Shown piece by piece: positions 41,934 to 50,643 of a stretch of DNA of 64,000 bases. Source of the DNA: Paenibacillus xylanexedens (lineage in GTDB: Bacteria > Bacillota > Bacilli > Paenibacillales > Paenibacillaceae); the NCBI RefSeq assembly GCF_001908275.1, contig NZ_CP018620.1, forward strand, positions 1,240,001 through 1,304,000, read 5' to 3'. The first letter of the stretch is position 1; each line of letters starts with the position of its first letter. A program made the translations under genes and the position numbers. The notes beneath the pieces were generated by a model. That model was not told the origin of the DNA, searched no databases, and saw nothing but the letters and a program-made list of their open reading frames with translations.

Positions 41934-42974
41934 TTATTGGGGTAAAAACTCGTTTGTATATGCTTTGCTCACATCGATCTGTTCATCCAGCAGTTTTTTG
42001 CTAAACATCCAGTCGGTATAGTTCTGCCACACTTCCTGTTTTTGCTCACCCCAGCGCGGGGCGTCATCTGTGTACTTTGGACTAAGCCATTTCTGGCTTG
42101 CCAGTACGAGGTCTTTATCCAGATCCGGTACGGCCTTAATCAGAATGTTCGCTGCGTCTTCGGGATGATCAATCGCATATTGATACCCTTCTGAAGTGGC
42201 CTTCAGGAATGCTTTCACCAACTCAGGGTCGTTTTGGATCGTCTGCTCGTTTGTTACGAGGACAGGCGTGTAGTAATCCAATGCATCTGAATAATCCTTC
42301 ACATATAACATGTCGATTGGTTCCCCGCGCAGTTCGGCTTCAATACCTGTCCAGGCGTAGAAAATCCACGCGAAATCAATGTCCCGTTTCACTGCGGTGA
42401 AAAAGTCAGCGTCACCCATGTTAATGTTTTTCACTTTGGATACATCTGCTCCGTCGCCTTCCATAATGGATTGCATCACGGCTTCTTCGACTGGGGAACC
42501 CCAACCGCCATAGGTTTTACCTTCAAAATCTTTCGGTGACTTGATATTCCGATCCGCCGGAGCAGCGAACCCGGAGGTATTATGCTGAATAACTGCTGCG
42601 ATGGAGACCAATGGAACACCCTGTGTGCGGGCTTGAGTTACACTCTCCTGATAACTTACGCCAAAAGGCACTTCATTCGAGGCAACCATTGTATCTGCGC
42701 CACCGGCACCTGGTTGTACAATCTCCACGTTCAAGCCTTCGGCCTTATAAAAACCTTGATCTACAGCTGTATACAGGCCTGTATGATTCGTATTCGGTGT
42801 CCAGTCGAGCACCACTTTAATATCTTTCAGGGCGGCAGTGTCACCTTCGTTGCTGCTTTCCGTATTTGTGTTGCCGTTCTGCCCAGCTGGGGCAGCTTCT
42901 TTGCCACCACATGCGGCTACAGTCACCATAAGCACGCATAAGAGCAACAATCCCATCGTTTTACGCCATTTCAT
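41934..42974 (-). CDS. thiY: Thiamine-precursor-binding lipoprotein
   Basis: This 346-residue lipoprotein has a signal MKWRKTMGLLLL with lipobox VAA-C22, followed by an NMT1/THI5-like substrate-binding fold (VVLDWTPNTNHTGLY, PGAGGADTMVAS, FGVSYQESVTQA). It is expected to bind formylaminopyrimidine or a similar pyrimidine. The start at 42974 has GAAGGAGAG eight bases upstream, while a longer frame to 43043 lacks a site. The gene is first in the thiY-DUF77-thiX-thiZ run behind a TPP riboswitch. Confidence 0.9.
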   Translation of the reverse strand: MKWRKTMGLLLLCVLMVTVAACGGKEAAPAGQNGNTNTESSNEGDTAALKDIKVVLDWTPNTNHTGLYTAVDQGFYKAEGLNVEIVQPGAGGADTMVASNEVPFGVSYQESVTQARTQGVPLVSIAAVIQHNTSGFAAPADRNIKSPKDFEGKTYGGWGSPVEEAVMQSIMEGDGADVSKVKNINMGDADFFTAVKRDIDFAWIFYAWTGIEAELRGEPIDMLYVKDYSDALDYYTPVLVTNEQTIQNDPELVKAFLKATSEGYQYAIDHPEDAANILIKAVPDLDKDLVLASQKWLSPKYTDDAPRWGEQKQEVWQNYTDWMFSKKLLDEQIDVSKAYTNEFLPQ

Positions 42975-43212
42975 CTGTGGTTCTCTCCTTCGGTATGTCC
43001 GGCCGATTGGCACGGGGTACTCCTTGGCTTCATATCCAATCATCTTGCATAAATCGACAGATTTATACCAGTTGAGATCCGGATGACGTTATTTTTGAGC
43101 GTAAGTAAACGTCCATCGATGTCATTCAAGGAAGCCAGACCGCGTTTAGCGGCAGTTTTTCTTGCAATATCAGAAAGGTGATGCTTCCAAACTTATACTT
43201 TCTGATAGTAAC

Positions 43213-43241
43213 AAAAAAAGCGCCCCGTAATCCGGGACGCG
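43213..43241 (-). terminator. Expression-platform terminator of the TPP riboswitch
   Basis: On the minus strand GCGTCCCG and CGGGGCGC pair, followed by seven T residues. It lies about 60 bases downstream of the aptamer, so ligand binding can stop transcription before thiY. Confidence 0.85.
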
Positions 43242-43300
43242 TGCAGGCGTTAGAGAGGTGGCGTTCAGCCATAGGGCTGTGCCATTTCGATATACTCCGA

Positions 43301-43390
43301 TTCCTACGCTGGCATGATCCAGATCAGGTCTAAGGGTTAGTATCTTGGTGGGATACACTCTCAGCCGGCCAATTCCGACTCCCCTGGGAA
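43301..43390 (-). promoter_or_regulatory. TPP riboswitch (THI element)
   Basis: The minus strand carries the conserved parts in order: GGGGAGTCGG, GGCTGAGAG, then CCCTTAGACCTGATCTGGAT and CATGCCAGCGTAGGAA. TTCC/GGAA can close the P1 helix. It controls thiY and downstream genes in response to thiamine pyrophosphate. Confidence 0.95.
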
Positions 43391-43420
43391 ACTATGAAGT
43401 TACGGGCATTACTAGGTGTA

Positions 43421-43449
43421 ATTATAGGCCAGCCGGTGGAACGTGTCCA
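43421..43449 (-). promoter_or_regulatory. Promoter of the thi operon
   Basis: On the minus strand TGGACA and TATAAT are separated by 17 bp, placing the transcript start about 20 bases before the TPP aptamer. Confidence 0.75.
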
Positions 43450-43484
43450 GTCAGGAACTGGATAGGGACATGTATGAACTTATC

Positions 43485-43520
43485 AAACAGGCCATTATAC
43501 ATATGTATAACAGCCTGTTT
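43485..43520. repeat. 36-bp near-perfect palindrome
   Basis: AAACAGGC-ca-TTATACATATGTATAA-ca-GCCTGTTT; all but the two CA pairs are symmetric. It lies 20 bases after the epimerase stop and about 36 bases upstream of the thi promoter. Lack of a T-run on either side argues for an operator or cruciform rather than a simple terminator. Confidence 0.6.
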
Positions 43521-43540
43521 AGATGTGTTATTTTCAATAA

Positions 43541-44296
43541 TTATCGTGGCGAATCATATAAGGAAATCTGGCTGAGTGCAAAAGCATCGGATTTGGGGTC
43601 ATAACCTACCTGTCTCTGAGTGGTTTCCAGATTTAATCGTTTAAACCGATTATTCGAGATCCCATGCAGTATGGTGAAGGGTTCCAGATCTGTAGTTGTA
43701 ATTGCTTTGAACATCAAATCACACAAGTCAGACGGACTAATATACGCGCTCATATCCCTTGCCTCCAGAACTGGTCCGTCCGGTTGAAAATCATCATATG
43801 CACCTATACGTATCGCAACACTTTGTAAACCTTCGGTATACGCAAAATAGGAAGCGAGCGATTCTCCAAAACATTTGCTAACCCCGTACAAATTCCGTGG
43901 GCGTGTCGGCATGTCCGGATAGACCTGAGCATCAATGGGATACCCCTCGATCGTCTGTGCACTGCTTGCCAGAATGACTCTTCGTACACCTTGGTCCTTG
44001 GCTGCACGGAATACATTAAATGTACCTTTGATATTGATGTCCAACAACGATTCATAAAATCCGGCATTCGGTGAAGGATCTCCCGCCAGATGTACAACCA
44101 CATCCATGCCTTCGCAAGCATGCTGACAGGCTTCAGGATCTGTCACATCCAGTGTCATGATCTCATGGCCGGTCCCTTGATACGTATGCAGTCTGTCGAT
44201 ATTTAAATCCGTTAGTCGCAGGTGAAATGTCTCTGACAAGTGTTGGGACAAGTCACGTCCAATTTTTCCGGCTGCGCCGGTAATTAAAATGTTCAT
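43541..44296 (-). CDS. NAD-dependent epimerase/dehydratase-like protein
   Basis: This 251-residue extended short-chain dehydrogenase has the nucleotide-binding GAAGKIG at residues 7-13, VVHLAGDPS, a catalytic Ser in LASSAQ and the YGVSK pair (Tyr, Lys). It resembles uronate dehydrogenase/NAD(P)-dependent sugar oxidoreductases in length and in its NLYGVSKCFGE motif. The sugar substrate cannot be named. It is 17 bases downstream of the VOC protein gene, so the two are likely cotranscribed. Confidence 0.88.
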   Translation of the reverse strand: MNILITGAAGKIGRDLSQHLSETFHLRLTDLNIDRLHTYQGTGHEIMTLDVTDPEACQHACEGMDVVVHLAGDPSPNAGFYESLLDINIKGTFNVFRAAKDQGVRRVILASSAQTIEGYPIDAQVYPDMPTRPRNLYGVSKCFGESLASYFAYTEGLQSVAIRIGAYDDFQPDGPVLEARDMSAYISPSDLCDLMFKAITTTDLEPFTILHGISNNRFKRLNLETTQRQVGYDPKSDAFALSQISLYDSPR

Positions 44297-44313
44297 AAAA
44301 TCAGCTCCATTTC

Positions 44314-44700
44314 TTAGCGCTGGAAGAACTCAATCCATTCCTTTTCAGGTCCATAGATGAAGAAATAACGGTAATCGTTAGGCAGTGTGATGATCTCTCC
44401 ATCGATAAATTCGGCTTCGGTGGCTTGGATGCGTTTGTACTCAGAATCAAGATCATCCACGTGGATGGCAAAATGGTGCACGGTTCCTTCGGAAGGCAGC
44501 TTGTCGCTGTACCCTTGAATTAACTCAATCTCAGTCTCGTTACTTCCATTGAAGCCAAGAAAGGCGAGCTGAATGACGCCGTTAGTATGGGTTACCCGGT
44601 CTTTCAATTCAAGACCAACAATCTCCGTATAGAAACGGAGTGTGGTCTCCAGATCACGCACGGCAATACCGATATGGTCAATGCGTTTTTGAAAACTCAC
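44314..44700 (-). CDS. VOC/glyoxalase superfamily protein
   Basis: This protein of about 128 residues has two beta-alpha-beta-beta-beta units. His in RIDHIGIAVRDLE, Glu in EIELIQGY, His in VHHFAIHVDDLD and Glu in EKEWIEFFQ form the usual metal-binding set. The start is GTG 44700, nine bases after GGAGG; a TTG two codons upstream is too close to that site. It could be a lactoylglutathione lyase-like or epimerase-like enzyme; the substrate is unknown. Confidence 0.85.
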   Translation of the reverse strand: MSFQKRIDHIGIAVRDLETTLRFYTEIVGLELKDRVTHTNGVIQLAFLGFNGSNETEIELIQGYSDKLPSEGTVHHFAIHVDDLDSEYKRIQATEAEFIDGEIITLPNDYRYFFIYGPEKEWIEFFQR

Positions 44701-44883
44701 AATCAAAAACCTCCTTATATAGTGAAATTTTCTACCATTTTAAGGGATATCATAGGGCTATACCACGGGGTTGTCAAATATAGTTTTAAATTGGAAAAAT
44801 CACAATTGTTCACAGAATGTTCACTTATGTGGAGGGTTTCCTCATCTCTATAATTACGAAGGTAAACAGAGAGGATGAGAGAA

Positions 44884-45384
44884 TTGCCAACCAGCAAGAA
44901 GGAACAAATTATTTTCGGATTAATGATGTGTATAGGAATGGTCTTGGTCATGATGTTCTTCAATCTATGGCACAGTGGGTTACTCGGCAAGATGTCCCCG
45001 CTTGAGATACTGCTTCAATTCATACTATGTTTTGTCATCGCGTTTCTGGTGGAGTCTTTCATTGTTGGCCCTGTGGCGAGAAAGATTGCATTCTCCTTGC
45101 CCTTTGACAAGTCCAACAAGATTTTGGGTGTGCTCGTCATGTCATTTTTCATGGTGATTGGCATGGTTCTGATCATGTCCATGTATGGAATGATTTCAGC
45201 GTATCTTGCAGACCAATTAAGTGGGGGTTCCATATTCCGTACCTATCTTCAGACGATCGCTCGCAACTTCAGCCTGGCGCTTCCATATCAGTTAATCATT
45301 CTGGGACCACTCGTGCGATATGTATTCGGTAAATTCATCAAGGATAACGGGCCCGTAATGCCTGTCGTTAACAAAAGTGTGTGA
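44884..45384 (+). CDS. DUF2798 family membrane protein
   Basis: A protein of about 166 residues with four membrane helices arranged as two related halves (GLMMCIGMVLVMMFFNL and VMSFFMVIGMVLIMSMYGM), which is the DUF2798 duplication. I choose TTG 44884, giving MPTSKKEQIIFGLMM, because AGAGAGG lies nine bases upstream and the family typically starts MPxxKKE. ATG 44875 is an alternative but lies directly on that site. The function is unknown. Confidence 0.82.
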   Translation: MPTSKKEQIIFGLMMCIGMVLVMMFFNLWHSGLLGKMSPLEILLQFILCFVIAFLVESFIVGPVARKIAFSLPFDKSNKILGVLVMSFFMVIGMVLIMSMYGMISAYLADQLSGGSIFRTYLQTIARNFSLALPYQLIILGPLVRYVFGKFIKDNGPVMPVVNKSV

Positions 45385-45504
45385 TTCACCCAGACCCAAA
45401 GTATTTCCTGGGCAATCTTGTGCAAATGAATAGATCGTATTCTCACCTTTAATGAAAGGTGATCAGAGAGGCAAAGATAGGACACTTGCCACCATGATAA
45501 CAGC

Positions 45505-45703
45505 GCTAACGAATCGAGAACGCCTTATTAGGCCAGTTTTTAAGGAATGAAAAATCTAACGAATCTCAGCGGCGTTATTATGCAAAAAACCTCCAACGAG
45601 GCATTTAATTGAAGTTAATTATCTATAATAACGTCTCTAGGATTCGTTAGATTTCAAACATGCGGAAATGGATGGGAATAGCGTGTGTTAGGTTCATTAG
45701 AAC
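45505..45703. repeat. Intergenic repeat family 2, copy 2
   Basis: Units: direct GCTAACGAATCGAGAACGCC (45505) and TCTAACGAATCTCAGCGGCG (45555), inverted at about 45624-45652 (ending GGATTCGTTAGAT) and 45677-45703. Same order, spacing and sequence as the copy at 31077-31272. No gene is seen in 45385-45808. Confidence 0.75.
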
Positions 45704-45716
45704 AGAGTAACGCTAC

Positions 45717-45755
45717 AAAAAAATGCCCACTGTCAGGTCATGACAGTAGACATTT
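45717..45755 (-). terminator. Terminator after the MFS gene
   Basis: On the minus strand ATGTCTACTGTC and GACAGTGGGCAT pair imperfectly and TTTTTTTG follows. Confidence 0.75.
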
Positions 45756-45808
45756 CAATATCTTTAATAGGTATTTCTAATCCTCAGGACTAGACCAACA
45801 CAGAACTG

Positions 45809-47044
45809 TTAAGTCGCAGAATTCACTATATGTTTGTTCTGCCATTGATACGTGATTACGCTAATGACAAACAGGCCAACTGCAAAGATCGCAAGCATCC
45901 ATGCAGACTGATTAACCGCCAGATGATCAAGACTCCATCCCGTAGTCAAAGGCAGAATGGCACCGCCAACCCCACCTGAGGCAATCAAAATGCTGGGTGT
46001 GGATTCTTCTGTTCCGGGCAGCAGTTTACTGGCAAAGACAAGGGCAATGGAGAATATCCCTGACATCGCAAGTCCAAGCAGTAAGATGATGAGAAATGCA
46101 GACCAGATTTGGTTTGTGAATGGAAATATCATTAACAAGAGAACAGATGCAAGACAACTGTACAGGACATATACGCGGTATTGGAATTTCTCTGCGATAT
46201 ACCCGGCGAAGAGCCGTCCCACGGACATGGCAATCCAGAAACAGGTGACACTAAGGGCTGCTCCGGCTTCCTTCATGTTCATTTTCTCAATCAGAATCGC
46301 TGGCATGAAGTTCGCAAGACTCATCTCTGTGCCAACATATAGGAAGAAGAATAGGACGAATAATACCAGAAGAGTCCTGTTACGGCCACGATAGGTTGGA
46401 CTGGATGTACTTGCAGATGCGGGATGCATCTCACCCGCTGTCCCAGCAGAGTGCGTATTTACGGGAGCTTGATTTGAACTCTGTCGCTCTAGAAACTTAT
46501 CGAGTTCACCGAATGATCCTTTTGCCCAGAAAACAAAGGTCAGCGCTGCGCAGATCGCAACAACGAGAAAGGAGAGACGCCAGTATCCGGCAGCAATCAG
46601 ACCGCTGGCAATGAGCGGCATGACCATCGCTCCGATCCCGAATAACACTTCCAGTCGACTCATGGCAACGGCTGTATTGTCTTTGATTGCAGCGATGATA
46701 ATGGTGCCAATAACAGCTTCAACCATTCCGAATCCAAAGCCGGCAGCGGGTGCAATGACGAACATCCAGCCCCATGGTGGCAACAGCATATAGGAAAATT
46801 CTGCAATACAGAGTAGTGCTGTGGCGATTAACAGGCCTCCCCGTTTACCAAAGCGTCTGTTCAGCCATGGAGATAACAATACACCACCCAGGAATCCGGC
46901 AAATTGGGCAAAGATCAGCGTTCCGCCTTGGCTATAATCTTTGCCGTAATGTTCAAGTGCAACCGGTAGAATGGAACCGAGCACAACGTGGGCAAGTCCA
47001 ATCAGGAAATAGGACAGACATCCGATCCAAAGTAATTTTTTCAT
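45809..47044 (-). CDS. MFS transporter
   Basis: This 411-residue protein has about twelve membrane helices, a central hydrophilic loop (residues 186-222), and the MFS loop 2-3 signature LNRRFGKRGGLL. GGGG lies upstream of ATG 47044. It resembles the sugar/drug-efflux-like FucP or YfkF-type members, but the substrate is not apparent. It diverges from the serS T-box leader. Confidence 0.88.
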   Translation of the reverse strand: MKKLLWIGCLSYFLIGLAHVVLGSILPVALEHYGKDYSQGGTLIFAQFAGFLGGVLLSPWLNRRFGKRGGLLIATALLCIAEFSYMLLPPWGWMFVIAPAAGFGFGMVEAVIGTIIIAAIKDNTAVAMSRLEVLFGIGAMVMPLIASGLIAAGYWRLSFLVVAICAALTFVFWAKGSFGELDKFLERQSSNQAPVNTHSAGTAGEMHPASASTSSPTYRGRNRTLLVLFVLFFFLYVGTEMSLANFMPAILIEKMNMKEAGAALSVTCFWIAMSVGRLFAGYIAEKFQYRVYVLYSCLASVLLLMIFPFTNQIWSAFLIILLLGLAMSGIFSIALVFASKLLPGTEESTPSILIASGGVGGAILPLTTGWSLDHLAVNQSAWMLAIFAVGLFVISVITYQWQNKHIVNSAT

Positions 47045-47149
47045 AAAGAACCCCTTCTACTTATATACATAAATTGAGGATCACAATAAAGCGCAATCTT
47101 GAAGACAAAGTCTATCATAACAGGACATGTTAAGTTGTGCCATGAATTC

Positions 47150-47410
47150 CTGATCGATACAGAAGGTTGCAATCTGGTCCGGCGTTCGTATATACTGAGA
47201 CCAACAATTACAGATCGGACCATGCCGTTGAAGAGCATCCAACTCGGAGGCGTTTTCGCCAGGGGAGCGATATTTCCCCAAGTTAACCGGAACCGCCCGT
47301 TATCGCGGACCAAGAGGCTGGAAGCAGGATATCCTGATTCAGCAAGTTGGGTGGCACCGCGAGCAGAGCGCTCCTCGTCCCAAGGGATGAGGGCGCTCTT
47401 TGTATTTTTA
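47150..47410 (+). promoter_or_regulatory. T-box leader of serS
   Basis: The conserved T-box core AAGTTGGGTGGCACCGCG (47344-47361) is followed by a terminator whose stem is AGAGCGC...CCC (47365-47381) with GGGATGAGGGCGCTCT, then TTTGTATTTTT. Upstream sequence holds paired segments (GGTCCG/CGGACC near 47177 and 47217) suited to stem I. Uncharged tRNA-Ser should prevent termination. The 5' limit and specifier codon are not resolved. Confidence 0.88.
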
Positions 47411-47431
47411 CAGCCAAAGGAGACGGTGACC

Positions 47432-48730
47432 ATGTTAGAAATGAAGTGGATTCGTGCACATGCAGAAGAGGTTCAGGCCGCAGCAGACGGGAAAAAAATC
47501 AAGATCAACATTCGCACATTGTTAGAGCGGGATGAGGAACGCAGGACACTTTTGCAGGAATCGGAAGAAGGTCGCAGGTTGCGCAATACGTTATCTGCTG
47601 ATATTGGCAGACTCATGCAAGCCGGGAATCGGGAACAGGCCGAGGGTTTGCGGGCTCAGGTGAAACAGATCAATGAACAGTTGGAACAGGTGGAAGCGAG
47701 GCTCGCCCCTGTGCAGGAGGAAGTAACCAAGCTGCAATGGCTGGTACCCAATATCGTATCCCCGGATACCCCAAAAGGTACGTCGGACGCAGACAATGTA
47801 GAGCTGCGACGTGTGGGAGAGGTGCCAACGTTCGAGTATAACACCAAAGATCACGTGGAACTTGGGGAGTTGCATGATCTGATAGATATTCCCCGTGGAG
47901 TTAAGATTGGCGGTACACGAAGTTATGTATTAAAAGGGGCTGGCCTGTTATTACATCGAGCAGTACAGCAACTTGCGTTGGATTTGTTGCTGAAGCATGG
48001 GTTTACACCAATGGAAGTACCGCTGATGGTCAGGGAGGATGCGCTGGTGAACACCGGATTCTTCCCAACCGGTCGAGATCAGGTCTATGAACTCGAAGGG
48101 GAGAACAAGTGGCTGGTGGGAACTTCTGAAGTGCCGCTGGTCTCGTATTATGCCGATGAGATTGTTGATGTTCAAGAGCCTGTGAAGCTGGCCGCGGTAT
48201 CGACGTGTTTCCGCAGTGAAGTTGGCTCTGGCGGACGGGATGTACGCGGATTATACCGTGTGCACCAATTTGCCAAAGTTGAGCAGGTCATTCTCTGTGC
48301 CCCTGATGCGGAAGAATCGGAGCGCATGCTGCAAGAGATTACTGGACACGCCGAAGAATTGCTGCAATTACTGGAACTGCCGTATCGTGTTGTCGCTGTA
48401 TGTACCGGAGATATGTCGCAGAAAACGTACAAACAGTATGACATCGAGACCTGGATGCCAAGCCGCGGTGCATATGGAGAAACGCATTCGTCGTCGAATC
48501 TGCATGATTTTCAGGCGCGCCGTTCGAATATTCGTTGCTTGGATGCCGAAGGCAAGTTGGCCTATTGTCATACGCTGAATAATACGGCGGTGGCATCACC
48601 GCGTATCCTGATTCCTTTGCTTGAGAATCATCAGCAGGAGGATGGAAGCATTCGCATTCCGGCAGCCCTGCGGCCCTATATGGGCGGGGCCGAGAGCTTG
48701 ATTTTGCCAGAGCAGGATGAAGTGAAGTAG
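47432..48730 (+). CDS. serS: Seryl-tRNA synthetase
   Basis: This 432-residue class II synthetase has an N-terminal coiled-coil arm (about 30-105) that binds tRNA-Ser, then motif 2 (STCFRSEVGSGGRDVRGLYRVHQFAKVE) and motif 3 (NTAVASPRILIPLLENHQ). The product charges tRNA-Ser. The start at 47432 has AAAGGAG nine bases upstream; the longer open frame upstream is the T-box leader. Neighbours do not match the usual housekeeping serS context, so it may be a second, serine-starvation-induced copy; this is inference. Confidence 0.93.
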   Translation: MLEMKWIRAHAEEVQAAADGKKIKINIRTLLERDEERRTLLQESEEGRRLRNTLSADIGRLMQAGNREQAEGLRAQVKQINEQLEQVEARLAPVQEEVTKLQWLVPNIVSPDTPKGTSDADNVELRRVGEVPTFEYNTKDHVELGELHDLIDIPRGVKIGGTRSYVLKGAGLLLHRAVQQLALDLLLKHGFTPMEVPLMVREDALVNTGFFPTGRDQVYELEGENKWLVGTSEVPLVSYYADEIVDVQEPVKLAAVSTCFRSEVGSGGRDVRGLYRVHQFAKVEQVILCAPDAEESERMLQEITGHAEELLQLLELPYRVVAVCTGDMSQKTYKQYDIETWMPSRGAYGETHSSSNLHDFQARRSNIRCLDAEGKLAYCHTLNNTAVASPRILIPLLENHQQEDGSIRIPAALRPYMGGAESLILPEQDEVK

Positions 48731-48763
48731 AGAGGTTAGTTAAAGCTCTAGTAATTCAAAAAG

Positions 48764-48812
48764 GGGATGTTCCACACGTCATGTTGCATGTGACGATGGG
48801 CATCCCATTTTC
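48764..48812 (+). terminator. Terminator after serS
   Basis: GGGATGTTCCACACGTCA and TGACGATGGGCATCCC form a long imperfect stem followed by ATTTT. Confidence 0.75.
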
Positions 48813-49146
48813 AATGGTAACAATATTTAACGAACCAATTTCCTACTATGTTGTGCTGAACTGATCCGGTAAGTGCTTGGACCTAAGATATAGCTTACTT
48901 CTTTGATTAAAATTCCTTCGTTTATGTAAGTAAATAAAATTATTTCTTAAATGTTAACGCAGCTTCCATTCACGCTCGTTAATGATTTCAATTTGTCCAG
49001 ATTCAAGGGCGCGACCTTCCCATATTATACAATGAAAATCATGAATTGTTCCAAGACTCTCACTTATGTTATTCAACTTTATGCAATTCATATCCGATAT
49101 AATATAATAGAAGTAAAATATTGGATTATGGGAGATGGATATAGAA
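48813..49146. other. Intergenic region with possible gene remnant
   Basis: No complete gene is seen. A TATAAT-rich stretch near 49095-49110 may be the promoter of the Big_2 gene. On the minus strand 48954-49055 encodes a protein-like tail (HDFHCIIWEGRALESGQ then IEIINEREWKLR) without a good start, possibly a decayed gene end. Confidence 0.35.
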
Positions 49147-50253
49147 ATGAGTAGAATCAAACTGGCGCTTCGAGGCACACTTGCTCTAATTATGGCATTA
49201 ACAATACTGGTCCCTTCGTTGGCCTTGGCGGCTACTGGTGACGTGAAATCGATTGAAATAACCAATAGCAGCCCGCAGAAGATGAGTGTTTCCGAAACAG
49301 CTGCGCTTCAGGTGATGGCAACGGTAGAAGGTTTTGATAACAAGCAGGATGTTACCGAAGGCGTGACTTGGTCCACCAGTAATGCAGCAGTCGCTACGAT
49401 GGTGAAAGGCAAAGTCAAGGCTGTGGCCGCGGGCGAAGCAACCATTTTTGCAGAAGTAGACGGGTCTAAAGCCCAGTTGGTTGTGCAGGTGCAGGAGAAG
49501 ATCAAAAGCATCAAAGCTTCACCAAACTCCTATAATTTCGTTAAAGGCAGTGAAAGCACCCTTCCGAAAGTAAGCATTACCCGTGCGAATGGTAAGGAAG
49601 AGGATGTGACGTCTGAGATTGTGTGGTCCGTGTCCACTTCTTCGGCTGTGCTGGAAAACGGTAAAATCAAAGGGGTTACACCCGGCAGAGTATTGCTGCA
49701 AGGCAAATACGGAACAACGGTTGTGAAAGTCCCCGTTGCTGTGACGGATGAGATTACCAAAGTTGAGGTCACTCCTGCCACAATGCAGCTGAACATCAAG
49801 AAGTCCAAAGCGTTGAAGGTGATTGGCACCTACGCGAATGGCAAAACGATCAACCTTTCGAAACAAGTGATATGGACTTCTTCCAATACAAATGTAGCTA
49901 TCGTGAAAAATGGAGCAGTTAAAACGCTGACAGAAGGACAAGCCACCTTGACAGGAACTTATCAAAATCAGACAATAAAGGCAGAGGTTACCGTTGTACC
50001 TTTGCTCAAAAAGTTGATTACAGGCCAGAAAAAACTGGTTTTGTCCCCACAGGGAAGTACAACGCTGAGTGTGATGGCACAGTATGATACGGGCAAGACC
50101 ACTGTTGTGACCAACAGTGCGGTGTGGAGCAGCACAAAGCCGGGCGTAGCGACAGTAACAAATGGCAAGATCGTGGCTGTAGGCAAAGGTAAAACGTCCA
50201 TCACGGCCAAGTGGGGCAACAAAAAAGTGACGATCCCTGTTACGGTAAAATAA
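49147..50253 (+). CDS. Secreted protein with four Big_2 Ig-like domains
   Basis: This 368-residue protein has a signal peptide (MSRIKLALRG to ALAA, about residue 29) and four tandem beta-sandwich repeats of about 80-85 residues. Each carries the Big_2 hallmark VTWSTSNAAVATMVKGKVKA or a variant (IVWSVSTSSAVLENGKIKG, VIWTSSNTNVAIVKNG, AVWSSTKPGVATVTNGKI). No enzyme domain, LPXTG or membrane anchor is present, so it is probably released or wall-bound through the Ig folds. ATG 49147 follows GGGAGATGG. The role is unknown; such proteins are often adhesive. Confidence 0.88.
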   Translation: MSRIKLALRGTLALIMALTILVPSLALAATGDVKSIEITNSSPQKMSVSETAALQVMATVEGFDNKQDVTEGVTWSTSNAAVATMVKGKVKAVAAGEATIFAEVDGSKAQLVVQVQEKIKSIKASPNSYNFVKGSESTLPKVSITRANGKEEDVTSEIVWSVSTSSAVLENGKIKGVTPGRVLLQGKYGTTVVKVPVAVTDEITKVEVTPATMQLNIKKSKALKVIGTYANGKTINLSKQVIWTSSNTNVAIVKNGAVKTLTEGQATLTGTYQNQTIKAEVTVVPLLKKLITGQKKLVLSPQGSTTLSVMAQYDTGKTTVVTNSAVWSSTKPGVATVTNGKIVAVGKGKTSITAKWGNKKVTIPVTVK

Positions 50254-50350
50254 ATCTTCATATAATAAAGCATCTTGCATGATCCGAAAATTAGTTTCAG
50301 TACATGACATCGTTAAAATCATCAATATCATCAAGGTAACAGACAACCAA

Positions 50351-50376
50351 GGGGCGTAGACATACGCTCCTTTTTT
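50351..50376 (+). terminator. Terminator after the Big_2 gene
   Basis: GGGGCGTA and TACGCTCC pair around GACA, followed by TTTTTT. Confidence 0.82.
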
Positions 50377-50442
50377 GGATATATAGAAATATGTATCTGA
50401 AATGCCTTCTGCTTTAACAACTATATAAGGGGATTGGATGGG

Positions 50443-50643
50443 ATGAATATGAAAGCTTCGATTATAAGCTCAGACGCTAACTCTAGTGATCTGGCTTACC
50501 TGAAATATCTTCTTTTATCCCTAAGTTCCATACTTACATTTCAACGGAGTACTACGATTAAGCGCATGAAGCAACGCACCTATGAAAAATACAGAGAAGG
50601 TTACCATTTAAAATGTCTTGGTGAAGAGGAGATACCTGAATGA
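50443..50643 (+). CDS. Small basic protein, 66 aa, unknown function
   Basis: The frame from ATG 50443 (GGATTGG upstream) encodes a mixed hydrophobic (LAYLKYLLLSLSSIL) and basic (IKRMKQRTYEKYREGYH) product. Its stop overlaps the grpB-like start by four bases (ATGA), which supports translation and coupling. No family is recognised, and the support is contextual only. Confidence 0.5.
   Translation: MNMKASIISSDANSSDLAYLKYLLLSLSSILTFQRSTTIKRMKQRTYEKYREGYHLKCLGEEEIPE

Noticed and set aside
47099..47431. Extended N-terminus of SerS
   Set aside because: This stretch is the T-box leader with its terminator; the family length fits a start at 47432.
49519..50346. Long minus-strand frame opposite the Big_2 gene
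   Set aside because: It is the reverse-complement shadow of a repetitive coding sequence, rich in Cys and Arg, without a ribosome-binding site.
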